NCBI GenBank assembly: GCA_025055255.1 | Contig: JANWYI010000014.1 | Coordinates: forward strand, 33,001-68,775 | Direction: 5' to 3' | DNA: 35,775 nucleotides | Source of the DNA: Anaerolineae bacterium | GTDB taxonomy: Bacteria > Chloroflexota > Anaerolineae > Aggregatilineales > UBA2796 | Shown: positions 1 through 8,401 of the stretch, piece after piece | How the letters are laid out: the number at the start of each line of letters is the position of its first letter | Numbering within the stretch: the stretch's first letter is position 1 | Notes under the pieces: generated by a model | Seen by the model: only the letters and a program-made list of their open reading frames with translations | Databases searched by the model: none | What the model was told of the DNA's origin: nothing | Made by a program: the position numbers and the translations under genes

Positions 1-843
1 CATGGCGTCGCAGCACAGGGCGTCAGCGCGTATCCTCAAGCGGTCACAGCGCAGATGGTGCTGAACTTTTTGCGCGGCGGCGCTGCCGTCAACGTCTTGG
101 CGCGCCAGATGAGCGCGCGAATCTTAGTTGTGGACGCCGGCGTAGCCGCTGATCTGCCTGATCATCCGCGCTTGCTCAAAGGCAAAATCGCCTACGGCAC
201 AGCTGACTTCAGTCAAGGTGCCGCTATGAGCGAGGCACAAGCGGCTGAGTCGTTGCGTCTGGGCGTGTGCGCTTTCGAGCAGGTCTGCGCTGAAGGTGTG
301 GACATCGTGGCGATTGGTGAGATGGGCATTGCCAACACAACATCGGCTAGTGCGATCATCGCTGCGTTGACAGGCGTTGCACCTGCGCAGGTCACTGGAC
401 GCGGCACGGGCATTGATGACGCACGTCTGCAACACAAGATCAGGGTCGTTGAACGCGCCTTGCAAGTCAATCAGCCGCGCGGACGCGACACATTGGCGAA
501 AGTCGGCGGCTTTGAGATCGGCGCAATGGCAGGCGTGATGATAGCAGCAGCAGCGCAGCGCGTGCCAATCTTGCTAGACGGCTTCATCAGCACGGCTGCG
601 GCACTGATCGCGGCACAATTTGCGCCCGACATCTGTCACGCTATGGTTGCCTCTCATCGCAGCGCCGAGCGCGGGCATCAGGTTGCGCTCGATCAGCTCG
701 GTTTAGCGCCGCTTCTAGACTTGGACATGCGTCTGGGCGAAGGCACAGGCGCGTTACTTGCCTTGCCAATAGTGGAGGCAGCCATGCGGACGTTGCAAGA
801 GATGGCGACCTTTGACGAGGCAGGTGTGAGCGAGAGAACGTGA
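1..843 (+). CDS. cobT: Nicotinate-nucleotide--dimethylbenzimidazole phosphoribosyltransferase, 5' truncated
   Basis: CobT transfers phosphoribose from nicotinate mononucleotide to the lower-ligand base (such as 5,6-dimethylbenzimidazole), giving the alpha-riboside phosphate for the cobamide nucleotide loop. The reading frame is open from base 1, and the first residues, HGVAAQGVSAYPQAVTAQ, match the conserved CobT segment usually preceded by AGD, so the start lies upstream of the window. The C-terminal RLGEGTGA motif carries the glutamate known as the catalytic base in this family. A Met codon at 55 opens a shorter reading but lies inside the conserved domain and is not the start. The stop is just ahead of cobS, consistent with one cobalamin operon. 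The family call is secure; only the N-terminal part is missing. Confidence 0.95.
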   Translation, partial: HGVAAQGVSAYPQAVTAQMVLNFLRGGAAVNVLARQMSARILVVDAGVAADLPDHPRLLKGKIAYGTADFSQGAAMSEAQAAESLRLGVCAFEQVCAEGVDIVAIGEMGIANTTSASAIIAALTGVAPAQVTGRGTGIDDARLQHKIRVVERALQVNQPRGRDTLAKVGGFEIGAMAGVMIAAAAQRVPILLDGFISTAAALIAAQFAPDICHAMVASHRSAERGHQVALDQLGLAPLLDLDMRLGEGTGALLALPIVEAAMRTLQEMATFDEAGVSERT

Positions 844-845
844 CC

Positions 846-1571
846 ATGCTGAGCGACCTCAAGCGCGCTGTGCGTTTTTTGACCATACTGCCTGTTGGCG
901 TGAGCAAGGCTGAAGAGTCGCGTCCGCTTGGTTACGCCGCCGCTTATTTTCCGCTGATCGGCGTCCTGTTCGGTCTGGTTGGCGTACTGATCATGAATGT
1001 GACTGTCTTGGGCTTCAGCGTGCGCGCCTTTCTGGTGGTGCTGGCGTGGAGCATCCTGAGCGGCGGCTTGCACCTTGACGGCTTCGCTGACTCATGTGAC
1101 GGGCTCCTCGCCACCACGACGCCTGAACGCCGCTTGGAGATCATGAAGGATCCGCGCGTAGGCACGTGGGCAGTAGTTGGCTTGGTGTTGTTGCTGCTGG
1201 GCAAGTGGCTGCTGATAGCCTCCGTCGCGTTGCCGCTGATTGTCTTGGCACCTGTGCTGGGACGTCTGACAATGGTCTGGTTAGCAGCGCGCTATCCCTC
1301 AGCGCGCTCAGAGGGACTGGGCGCGGCGTTCCGTGTCAGCATAGGCGGCGATCAAGTGGTCGCGGCGACGCTGATCAGCGGACTTTGCCTTGCCGTTCTG
1401 ATTTTGTTCGATTGGCGCGTCCTGATCGGCGCGTTGAGCGTACCGATAGTTGCCTTCGGCTTCGGACGCTTCGCAGCAGCGCGCTTAGGCGGCGGTCTGA
1501 CGGGCGATACATATGGCGCAGGTTGTGAGCTGACAGAGTGGCTATGTCTACTGCTCCTGAGCGCACTGTGA
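846..1571 (+). CDS. cobS: Adenosylcobinamide-GDP ribazoletransferase (cobalamin synthase)
   Basis: This polytopic membrane enzyme joins adenosylcobinamide-GDP to the alpha-riboside (phosphate) made through CobT, the last assembly step of adenosylcobalamin. The about 241-residue length is normal. The signature HLDGFADSCDG near residues 76-86 supplies the acidic residues thought to bind metal, and the remainder is hydrophobic membrane segments. I prefer the ATG at 846 because GAGAG at 832-836 is spaced about right for it. An in-frame GTG at 840 overlaps the cobT stop and is the alternative. The gene overlaps the following cbiR-like gene by about 28 bases, so translation is probably coupled. Confidence 0.94.
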   Translation: MLSDLKRAVRFLTILPVGVSKAEESRPLGYAAAYFPLIGVLFGLVGVLIMNVTVLGFSVRAFLVVLAWSILSGGLHLDGFADSCDGLLATTTPERRLEIMKDPRVGTWAVVGLVLLLLGKWLLIASVALPLIVLAPVLGRLTMVWLAARYPSARSEGLGAAFRVSIGGDQVVAATLISGLCLAVLILFDWRVLIGALSVPIVAFGFGRFAAARLGGGLTGDTYGAGCELTEWLCLLLLSAL

Positions 1572-2359
1572 GCCGTTTCGGGACGCCGTTCCGCGTCGGA
1601 AGCACGTCGTACGTCTATCCCGACGATATCTTGCCGAATGTGGAACGGCTGGCTGCAGACGGCGACGTGGATGATATCGAGTTAATCCTGTTCGAAGTGG
1701 ATGACGGCACGACCAACTTGCCCAACTCGCACACGATTGATAGGCTGTGTTCATTGGCTGCGCAGCACAGCTTGACCTATAGCGTGCATCTGCCGCTCGA
1801 CCTAGCCCTAGCAGCTGATGGTAGCGCGCAGCATCAATCGCTCTTCAAGGCTGAGCGCGTCATCCGCCTGACACAGCCGCTCACGCCTTCAGCATACGTC
1901 TTTCACCTTGACGGGCAAGGCGTCCAGACGGCGAACTGGATTGATCGTGCGCTGCGCGCGCTGGAGATCGTCATCAGCTGGGTTGACGAGCCAAGTCTGT
2001 TAGCCGTCGAGAACCTTGAGACGTGGTCGCCACATTACCTTGAGCCGATACTGGAGCGCTTGCCGATCAGCCGCACGACTGACATCGGTCACCTGTGGAA
2101 GACGGGCGTGAGTCCGCTCAACGTGCTGGACGCATGGTTGCCGCGCACGCGAGTCATCCACTTACACGGGATAGGCGAGCGCGATCACAAGAGTCTAGCG
2201 CTGATGCCAGCTGAGCAGCTCGATCCTGTGGTCGCTGCGCTGCTGAGAATGCCTTATTGCGGCGTCTTGACGCTTGAAGTGTTCGAAACGGCTGATTTTT
2301 TCAGCAGCCGCGCTGCACTGCTAGAGTCAGTTGCAAGGGTGCGCACATGGGCTATCTAA
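1544..2359 (+). CDS. cbiR: Cobamide-remodelling phosphodiesterase-like TIM-barrel protein (CbiR family)
   Basis: This protein of about 271 residues resembles the xylose-isomerase/AP-endonuclease-2 TIM-barrel superfamily. Candidate metal ligands are visible in order: YSVHLP, VENLE, DIGHLW, HLHG followed by RDHK, and TLEVFE. CbiR proteins of this fold hydrolyse complete cobamides to release the lower ligand so that a different base can be attached. The assignment rests on fold motifs plus position inside a cobT-cobS-cobU operon, between cobS and cobU with overlaps of 28 and 13 bases. Start choice is ATG 1544, with GTG 1538 as the alternative. A plain sugar isomerase or endonuclease IV is less likely in this operon. 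Substrate specificity cannot be read from sequence alone. Confidence 0.75.
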   Translation: MSTAPERTVSRFGTPFRVGSTSYVYPDDILPNVERLAADGDVDDIELILFEVDDGTTNLPNSHTIDRLCSLAAQHSLTYSVHLPLDLALAADGSAQHQSLFKAERVIRLTQPLTPSAYVFHLDGQGVQTANWIDRALRALEIVISWVDEPSLLAVENLETWSPHYLEPILERLPISRTTDIGHLWKTGVSPLNVLDAWLPRTRVIHLHGIGERDHKSLALMPAEQLDPVVAALLRMPYCGVLTLEVFETADFFSSRAALLESVARVRTWAI

Positions 2360-2889
2360 TCCTGCTCTTAGGCGGCGCGCGCAGCGGCAAAAGCGCTACG
2401 GCGCTGCGCATGGCAGCTGAGCGCGGCGGCGACTCTGTGCTGTTCATCGCCACAGCGACCGCTAGTGACGAAGAGATGGCAGCACGCATCGCGCAGCATC
2501 GCACAGAACGTCCAACAACATGGCACACGCTTGAGACGCCGCGCGACATCAGCAGCGCATTAGCACAGGTCGCTGTGCAGCCGCGCGTCATCATCGTAGA
2601 CTGCATCACGTTGCTTGCGGCGAACGCGCTGCTCGCCTTGCCTGAGGACAGCACACAAGCGCAGGCAAATGCCGCGATCCTTGCTGAAATTGACTCGCTC
2701 TTGAGAGCGCAACGTGCCAGCGCTGCCACGTGGATCGTCGTCAGCAATGAAGTCGGCATGGGCATTGTGCCGCCATACCGACTGGGCAGGCTTTACCGTG
2801 ACGCGCTCGGTCTCGCCAATCAGCGCCTTGCCACTGCAGCCGACGAGGTCTACCTGATGGTGGCAGGCATAGCATGGCGGCTCAAATAG
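2347..2889 (+). CDS. cobU: Bifunctional adenosylcobinamide kinase / adenosylcobinamide-phosphate guanylyltransferase
   Basis: CobU phosphorylates adenosylcobinamide and then transfers GMP to it, producing the AdoCbi-GDP used by CobS. The 180-residue length is typical. A Walker A loop, GGARSGKS, sits at residues 9-16. The HRTERP motif at about 51-56 contains the histidine known in the family to carry the GMP covalently, and VDCITLL is the Walker B region. The gene overlaps the CbiR-like gene by 13 bases. A remodelling hydrolase in the same operon fits this role, since CobU can re-enter remodelled cobinamide derivatives into synthesis. It is the last gene of the plus-strand cluster and converges on the methyltransferase gene only 6 bases away. 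Confidence 0.95.
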   Translation: MGYLILLLGGARSGKSATALRMAAERGGDSVLFIATATASDEEMAARIAQHRTERPTTWHTLETPRDISSALAQVAVQPRVIIVDCITLLAANALLALPEDSTQAQANAAILAEIDSLLRAQRASAATWIVVSNEVGMGIVPPYRLGRLYRDALGLANQRLATAADEVYLMVAGIAWRLK

Positions 2890-2895
2890 TTCGGC

Positions 2896-4170
2896 TCAGA
2901 CCTTCCTCATGACCACAACAGACTCATGTGTCATGGTCACTGCAGTGGCGCCGCTGCGATTAGATGGGCTGTTGCGCAACGGCATCCGCTTGTTGGGAAT
3001 GGCGCGCTGATAGGTGACGACGTGCGCAAAGCCAAGTGCCTCGAAGAAGCGCTGAATAGCGTGATCAGTTGGCAAGCGCGCGCCTTTCACAGACCGATTG
3101 CCGACCACATAACAAACTATGCCGTTGCGCGCCATAATGCTCGCTACATTGGTGATCGAGGCGCGCAGGTCAGCGTAAAATGCCGCAACCTCCAGCGCGC
3201 GCCGTGGCGCCTGTGCATAAATTTGCTGCAGCGCCAAGTCGAGGAGCGGCACGTGGAAGTTTGGCAGTTTGCTCAGTGACGTGCCGCCCATAAGCGCGCG
3301 ATCCACTCGCGCCGCCTCAGGCAGACCGAGCCATTCCGCTGCAAGGCGCGAGAACTGTCCATAAGCGACTGTGGTGCGCGAGTCGCCATAAGGCGGCGAG
3401 GTGACCACGATTTGTACTGATTCAGGCGCAATTTGCTCCAATGGAATGCCCTGCACACTGTTAAAGGCGTGGATGTGCGCGCGACTTTGACGCGGCGCCG
3501 CTGCATACGCCGCCAAAAACTGGCACAGACCTTCGCGGTTGCGCGCGATCTTGGTGCGCAGCAGGTTGAAAACATCGGGCGTATGCGTCCTCAGGCGCGC
3601 CTGCGGCAGGCGATATAGTTTGAACTCATCAGGGCGCGTGTTAGAACACTCGCGGACGGTCTCGCTGAAGGCGACGGCAAAAAAGGCGCGCAGGTCGTCA
3701 TCTGCCAGCTGATCGAGCCATGCGCGGACGTGCGCAAGCTGCTCAACAGCCTGCGGCTGAAACCAAAAGGCTAGGTCAATGCCTGTGGGCAGGCGCTCAG
3801 GCGTCCGCATCGGCGATCTCAGCCATACTTCAAGGTCGGCAACAGCGGCGTCGAGCGCCTCAAGCGAGAGCGGCGCGGTCTTGGCGCGGCTGATCAGGCG
3901 CGCCAATGGATTCAGGTCAGTCCCATGTGCCTCATGCCCGCGAATTAAGCCTTCCACAAGGCTTGTGCCAGTGCCACAGTACGGATCGAACAGGATAGCA
4001 GGCTGCGGCGCAAAGCGCTCCAGCAGCCGAGCAGCGACCTGCGGAATCATGCGCGCAGGGTAGTCGTGATAGCAATGCGTCAGCGTCCGTGTCGGCGCGC
4101 CGCTGAACGTCCAGTCCTCTTCAGATAAGTTAGATATGTCAAACAGAGGCAATTGCATCGGAGCACTCAT
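2896..4170 (-). CDS. Type II DNA methyltransferase, probable N4-cytosine (SPPY class)
   Basis: This is a SAM-dependent DNA methyltransferase of 424 residues. Motif I (FDPYCGTGTS, 61-70) lies near the N terminus and motif IV (TSPPY, 257-261) follows about 190 residues later, so the order is alpha-like with the probable target-recognition region between them. SPPY is the usual motif IV of N4-cytosine enzymes, which suits the neighbouring nuclease: MvaI and BcnI are paired with m4C methyltransferases. The gene follows the nuclease on the same strand with a 4-base ATGA overlap, so the two are probably translated together. The likely role is protecting host CCNGG-type sites. The methylated base and exact site are inferred. 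Confidence 0.88.
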   Translation of the reverse strand: MSAPMQLPLFDISNLSEEDWTFSGAPTRTLTHCYHDYPARMIPQVAARLLERFAPQPAILFDPYCGTGTSLVEGLIRGHEAHGTDLNPLARLISRAKTAPLSLEALDAAVADLEVWLRSPMRTPERLPTGIDLAFWFQPQAVEQLAHVRAWLDQLADDDLRAFFAVAFSETVRECSNTRPDEFKLYRLPQARLRTHTPDVFNLLRTKIARNREGLCQFLAAYAAAPRQSRAHIHAFNSVQGIPLEQIAPESVQIVVTSPPYGDSRTTVAYGQFSRLAAEWLGLPEAARVDRALMGGTSLSKLPNFHVPLLDLALQQIYAQAPRRALEVAAFYADLRASITNVASIMARNGIVCYVVGNRSVKGARLPTDHAIQRFFEALGFAHVVTYQRAIPNKRMPLRNSPSNRSGATAVTMTHESVVVMRKV

Positions 4171-4859
4171 AGGTCACGAACTTCTCGGAAAAGCAAAGGC
4201 AGCTTGTCCTCACGGACTCGAAAGCCTGTGCCATGATTACGCGCCGAAGTCGGCTTTTCGTGCAAGCGCAAGTCCACTAGCACATTTCCTGCGAGAATTT
4301 GGCTGTACAGAATAGAGGGTGATGTGTCTTGCATCAATTGCGCACGATGATAATAAAAGTATTCTCTGTCGCCGCGCTTTTCGCCAAATGCGCTCACTAA
4401 GATCAGTGCGGGGACTTTCTGCTTGAAACGAGTTGCCAATGCCTCAAACTGCCAAACTGCGATTTCTTCGCCTGAGATGTGTCGCAGAGCAATGAAAGTC
4501 TCTTCGACATGCAGGAACAATCCAGTGCTGTTCGGCGTGCGTGATAATGTGAAGTATAAACCTAGACGTCCTGCTTTTGCAGGGTCTCTGTCAGGTGTGC
4601 CATAGCGCTTGATAGCTTCTAGTGGTGGCACTTTCCACACTTTGCGGTTAAATGTGAAAAGCGTGATCATCGAGTTTGAGCCAACACGATGAGCTTTCAA
4701 TTCCACATTGCCGAGATCGGGTACGGCAACATTGTTTTCGGTCAAGCCAAGTAGCTGCTCAAGCGTGTGTCCGACACCTGTGTCGCCACGTCGCACAGAT
4801 GCAACCCAACCTCGCGCCTTTAAGGCGGCAAAAGCCCGTTGAAATGCTACTAAATCCAC
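4167..4859 (-). CDS. MvaI/BcnI-family type II restriction endonuclease
   Basis: This 230-residue protein resembles the monomeric MvaI/BcnI restriction nuclease family. After a family-like N-terminal region (GVGHTLEQLLGL), the catalytic pattern PDLGNVELK gives D48, E53 and K55, a D-x4-E-x-K arrangement matching the PD-(D/E)xK site known from MvaI. Family members cut CCWGG (MvaI) or CCSGG (BcnI). The cognate SPPY methyltransferase starts within the stop codon of this gene, completing a type II restriction-modification unit. By eye the base composition is more AT-rich than neighbouring genes, which may reflect acquisition by transfer. The nuclease call is firm; the recognition sequence is a family-level prediction. 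Confidence 0.87.
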   Translation of the reverse strand: MDLVAFQRAFAALKARGWVASVRRGDTGVGHTLEQLLGLTENNVAVPDLGNVELKAHRVGSNSMITLFTFNRKVWKVPPLEAIKRYGTPDRDPAKAGRLGLYFTLSRTPNSTGLFLHVEETFIALRHISGEEIAVWQFEALATRFKQKVPALILVSAFGEKRGDREYFYYHRAQLMQDTSPSILYSQILAGNVLVDLRLHEKPTSARNHGTGFRVREDKLPLLFREVRDL

Positions 4860-4866
4860 AGCTGGG

Positions 4867-7809
4867 CTACTCCTCGCCCAGACGCAGCACGCGATTGATC
4901 TCCAGACGACGCAGCCACCATGCTGCTACACCGACTAACGCGCCGAAACCAACTGTCAGCGCAGCCAGCACGCCGATCACGCCTGTGAGCGGCAAGCTGA
5001 GCGCCACGCCGCCAAACAGCGTCAAAAATGGCAAGATGACATAGGCGAGCAGCGCGCCAAGCACGACGCCAACGGCTAAGGCAGGGACGATCAGCGTCGC
5101 CTGTTCCACTGCTAAGAGTCGCCAAATGTTGTCCGCATTCCAGCCCAGTGCGCGTAGCACGGCAAAGCTCAAGGCGCGACGCCGCGCCGTGACCGCTAGG
5201 TAGAAGCTGAAGTCCAGCAGGCTGAGCAAAAGCGAGACCCAGAAGCCTGCGTAGAGCATCCCTGCCACAGCTGCGGGCAACGGCTCGCGCAGCAGCTCAG
5301 CGTAGCGATCCCATGCGTAGAGCGCACTCTGATAGCCTTTCTGTGCCGCAATTTGTGCTTTGAGAGCCTCGCCTGGCGCGCCTTGTGGCAGGTCTAACCA
5401 GACTTCGTTTGGCACAGGGCGCACAACGAGTCCTACAGCTGGCTCAGCGAAGATCAGTCTGCCCAAATGCCCTTGATCGAGGATTAAAAACTGTTGCGCC
5501 ACGCCCAGCGACGGAAACTCGCGCACGACGCTCACAACGCGGAAATGGACAGTCCAGCGCGTGTTATTCGGCAACAACACCTGCACGTTTGCTGTGTCGC
5601 CAATTCGCAGCGGCTGTCTGTCAGTGCGCTGAGCAGCGCCGACCTCGCGCGCCAAGCGCTCCGAGATAATGGCAGGCGCGACCAAAGTCTCAGTGTGGCG
5701 ACCAGTTTGCCGATTGAACGTCCGCTGCAGCGCGATATCTTGTCCTTGCAATGACGCGAGCAGGCGTGCCGTCTCTGGAAAAGTCTGCCTGAACGACTCA
5801 AGCGGCACGCCAAGCAGCGCGTAGCTGACTGTACCTGCTTGTTGAATGGACTCAACGCGCAAGACCGATGTAGCATCGCGGACTTGTGACAGAGCGCGCC
5901 ATGCAGCAAGGTCAGGCGGCTCGCGTCCGTCTAGTGTGACGCGAATTGCGCCGCCTGTTGCTGCGCGCGCCGCTGACCACGCGCCGATCTCGCGCGTGTT
6001 GCTCAGTCCAAGCGCTGCTGTGCCGAGCGCGAGCGTGCCGATCAGCAGTAGCACCAGTTGCGCATAGTGGCTCGGATCGCGCTCCACTGTCCACACTGAG
6101 AGCGGCGCTGTGAGACCGTTGCTGCGCCGCGAGAACAGCCCGATCAGACGTATCAGCGCAGGAAAGAGCCGCAACCACAGCAGCGCCATGCCGCTCAGGA
6201 GCAAGCCTGCGCCGAGCAGGTTGAACGGATCAGCTAAGCCGCCTGTGCGCGCTGCGCCGTCTACGATTTGCCCGATCAGCGCCGTCGGCTCGTTGAGCAA
6301 CAGGCTGAGTGTCTGACCGAGATCGCCTTCCACAAAAAAGAGCAGACGCGCTATGAAGCCAAGTCCGACTGCGGTTAAAACGATGTCCAGTGCGTAGCGC
6401 CGCCATATTGGTCGCTGCGGTGGACGCGCAACTAGCTGTTTGAACTGTGCCAGACTGCGCCGCGCTGCTGGCAAGGCGGGCAAGCTGAGCATGACGAACG
6501 CCGCAAGCGCCGCAAGCGTGCTGAGCAGGTACGCATTGACAGGAATGCCTGCTATTGGCGCACTGACTTGCGCTGTGCCAAGCGGACTGATCCGCCAAAG
6601 CACGTTCAGCAAGATGAACGCCAATGGCGCGCCCAGAATCGCGCCGATAGCGCACAAAGTTAGCATGGTGAACATCTGTAGGCGCGCTAACTGCCAAACG
6701 CTTGCACCTCGACTGCTCAGCGCTGCCCATTCTTCGGCTTGCGTCTCTAGGTACAAGCTGACCGTTGTGACCAGATGGTAGAGCATCAGCAACAGCACAG
6801 CGCCTGCCAGCAAAATGATCGGCGGCTCTGTGCGCGCCACTTGATCGGCATACCGATCTAGCTCGCGCAGCAACGGATTGGCGCTCAGCAAGCCGCGATA
6901 GTCAGCTGTCAGTTTGTCAACCACGAACTTCAGGCGTTCGCGCACTGAGCTGAGTGTGTCCGCTGTCACAGCGGCGCTGTTGAGCCGAATCAGCCAGACA
7001 TAGCTGTTGTTCTCGCTGCGGCGCACTGTTTGTGTCGCTTTGGCGACCCAGTCGCTGTAAGCGCCTTCGGTCACGATGAAAGCAAGTTGATACTGTCTGC
7101 CTGTTAAGCCGACCTGAATCACTTCGCCTTCCAGTGCGCGCCGATTGCCCTGCCAGACCAGATCGTCGGGATCAGCTGCCTCAACAATCCCGACGACATG
7201 CACCACGACTCGATTAGCGGCAAATTCGCCAATTGCAAAGCGCGTGCCGACGCCGTAGCCGCTTTGCCGCGCCGCCTCAACGCCGATAACTGCCTCAACA
7301 TCGCCTGTTGAGTACATGCCAATGCCTTTGTCAATCCGCTCTTCCTCAGTCAGCGCCTGACGTTCTGGTGAATCAGGCGGCGGAAGGCGACGTGGCAGGC
7401 GTCCTTCCACCACGCGCAGACGCGACTCAAGGTCTGAGAAGGCGTAGGCGTGGAAGGCGAACTCAGAGCGCGGCGTCAACTCAGTGGTCGGCTCGCCATA
7501 CAGATACCTGAAGCCGCCGAAAGCAGAGGCAGAGCGCGAAATGCGCGTCAAACTGCTCACAAGGTTGCCCAGCTGACTTGTGATGAACGTCCAGTCGCTT
7601 GGCGCGAAGGGTTGCGGATTGATCAGCTCAAGGGTCAGGCTCTCAGGCGGCGCTGAATCGAGCGTGAAGCGCAGTCCTGCCTGCACTGTGGCGCGCACGT
7701 AGAGCGGCGGCAAGGCGAAAAAGGCGGTCACTAGGCTGACAGCGAATAACAAGACGGCAAGTTGCCGCCACGAACGGCGCGCACGGCGCAAGGCAAGCGA
7801 GAGGTTCAC
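4867..7809 (-). CDS. Large FtsX/MacB-like ABC transporter permease
   Basis: This 980-residue membrane protein starts with a positively charged N terminus and a hydrophobic helix at about 17-37. A large predicted extracytoplasmic region follows (about 40-330), then an FtsX-like block of membrane helices (about 330-460), a second extracytoplasmic region, and a C-terminal FtsX-like block (about 850-970) containing ALSFAVLRALGWN, typical of the family. It ends in LRLGEE, as the second permease at 11014-14568 ends in LRLGED. Such proteins pair with a MacB/LolD-type ATPase to move lipoproteins, peptides or antibiotics, or to transmit force across the membrane. No ATPase gene is present here, so its partner must be elsewhere. 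Start is GTG at 7809; substrate unknown. Confidence 0.85.
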   Translation of the reverse strand: MNLSLALRRARRSWRQLAVLLFAVSLVTAFFALPPLYVRATVQAGLRFTLDSAPPESLTLELINPQPFAPSDWTFITSQLGNLVSSLTRISRSASAFGGFRYLYGEPTTELTPRSEFAFHAYAFSDLESRLRVVEGRLPRRLPPPDSPERQALTEEERIDKGIGMYSTGDVEAVIGVEAARQSGYGVGTRFAIGEFAANRVVVHVVGIVEAADPDDLVWQGNRRALEGEVIQVGLTGRQYQLAFIVTEGAYSDWVAKATQTVRRSENNSYVWLIRLNSAAVTADTLSSVRERLKFVVDKLTADYRGLLSANPLLRELDRYADQVARTEPPIILLAGAVLLLMLYHLVTTVSLYLETQAEEWAALSSRGASVWQLARLQMFTMLTLCAIGAILGAPLAFILLNVLWRISPLGTAQVSAPIAGIPVNAYLLSTLAALAAFVMLSLPALPAARRSLAQFKQLVARPPQRPIWRRYALDIVLTAVGLGFIARLLFFVEGDLGQTLSLLLNEPTALIGQIVDGAARTGGLADPFNLLGAGLLLSGMALLWLRLFPALIRLIGLFSRRSNGLTAPLSVWTVERDPSHYAQLVLLLIGTLALGTAALGLSNTREIGAWSAARAATGGAIRVTLDGREPPDLAAWRALSQVRDATSVLRVESIQQAGTVSYALLGVPLESFRQTFPETARLLASLQGQDIALQRTFNRQTGRHTETLVAPAIISERLAREVGAAQRTDRQPLRIGDTANVQVLLPNNTRWTVHFRVVSVVREFPSLGVAQQFLILDQGHLGRLIFAEPAVGLVVRPVPNEVWLDLPQGAPGEALKAQIAAQKGYQSALYAWDRYAELLREPLPAAVAGMLYAGFWVSLLLSLLDFSFYLAVTARRRALSFAVLRALGWNADNIWRLLAVEQATLIVPALAVGVVLGALLAYVILPFLTLFGGVALSLPLTGVIGVLAALTVGFGALVGVAAWWLRRLEINRVLRLGEE

Positions 7810-7912
7810 GGCTGTCAGCTCACAAGCTACCTATCAAAGCAGGTGAATATCTCTTTGGCGCAGTAAAACTGTTGAAAAGAAAACGCACGGGCTGCAAAAG
7901 TCATACCTGTTG

Positions 7913-8362
7913 TCATGCCTCAGCGTGCCGAAATAGATGAATTCGGATTGGAATCGGTAGCTCTGCAAGATATTTTTCCATAACCGGACGCACCTCATCC
8001 CAGTTTAACTGACCGTTGCCGCAGCCCAGCATCGGAAATGAGATCAAAGTAATGCCGTATGGGCGGTAAGTCACCACAAATTTTTGTAAGCCGCTCTCGA
8101 TGTACTCAAGGCGCGATTTTTCCCGCCAATGTCTTTTAGTCGGAAAGTTCAATATCCACCTGTCGGATGCTCGATAGAGCCACAGCTTACCAACTGTGAG
8201 CAAGCCTTGTTCGCACAGCTTTCTGTACTGTTCTGCCATTTCAGGATAGCGCCGCCTGAATTCCGCAGCGACGCCCTTGCCCATCACGCCTACAGTGTTA
8301 ACTGGATTCACCAGTACCTGTGCAGAGCTATCGAACAGGTTTTCTTTGACGTAGATGATCAT
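7913..8362 (-). CDS. Macrodomain protein, DarG/TARG1-like ADP-ribosyl hydrolase
   Basis: This is a single macrodomain of 149 residues. The ligand-loop signature NPVNTVGVMGKG (about 19-30) and the segment NFPTKRHWR (about 72-80) match the DarG/TARG1 branch. K76 and D122 (in LNWDEV) are at the places expected for the catalytic Lys and Asp of that group. DarG removes the ADP-ribose that DarT toxin attaches to thymidine in DNA. DarG proper has a C-terminal toxin-neutralising domain, which this protein lacks, and no DarT gene is in the window. I choose ATG 8362; a TTG at 8386 would add eight unconserved residues. It follows a DNA methyltransferase by 39 bases on the same strand, so they are probably co-transcribed. 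Confidence 0.82.
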   Translation of the reverse strand: MIIYVKENLFDSSAQVLVNPVNTVGVMGKGVAAEFRRRYPEMAEQYRKLCEQGLLTVGKLWLYRASDRWILNFPTKRHWREKSRLEYIESGLQKFVVTYRPYGITLISFPMLGCGNGQLNWDEVRPVMEKYLAELPIPIRIHLFRHAEA

Positions 8363-8401
8363 GACTGCCTGATCTGATTCGCGCAATGCACCTTGCCAGG
8401 C

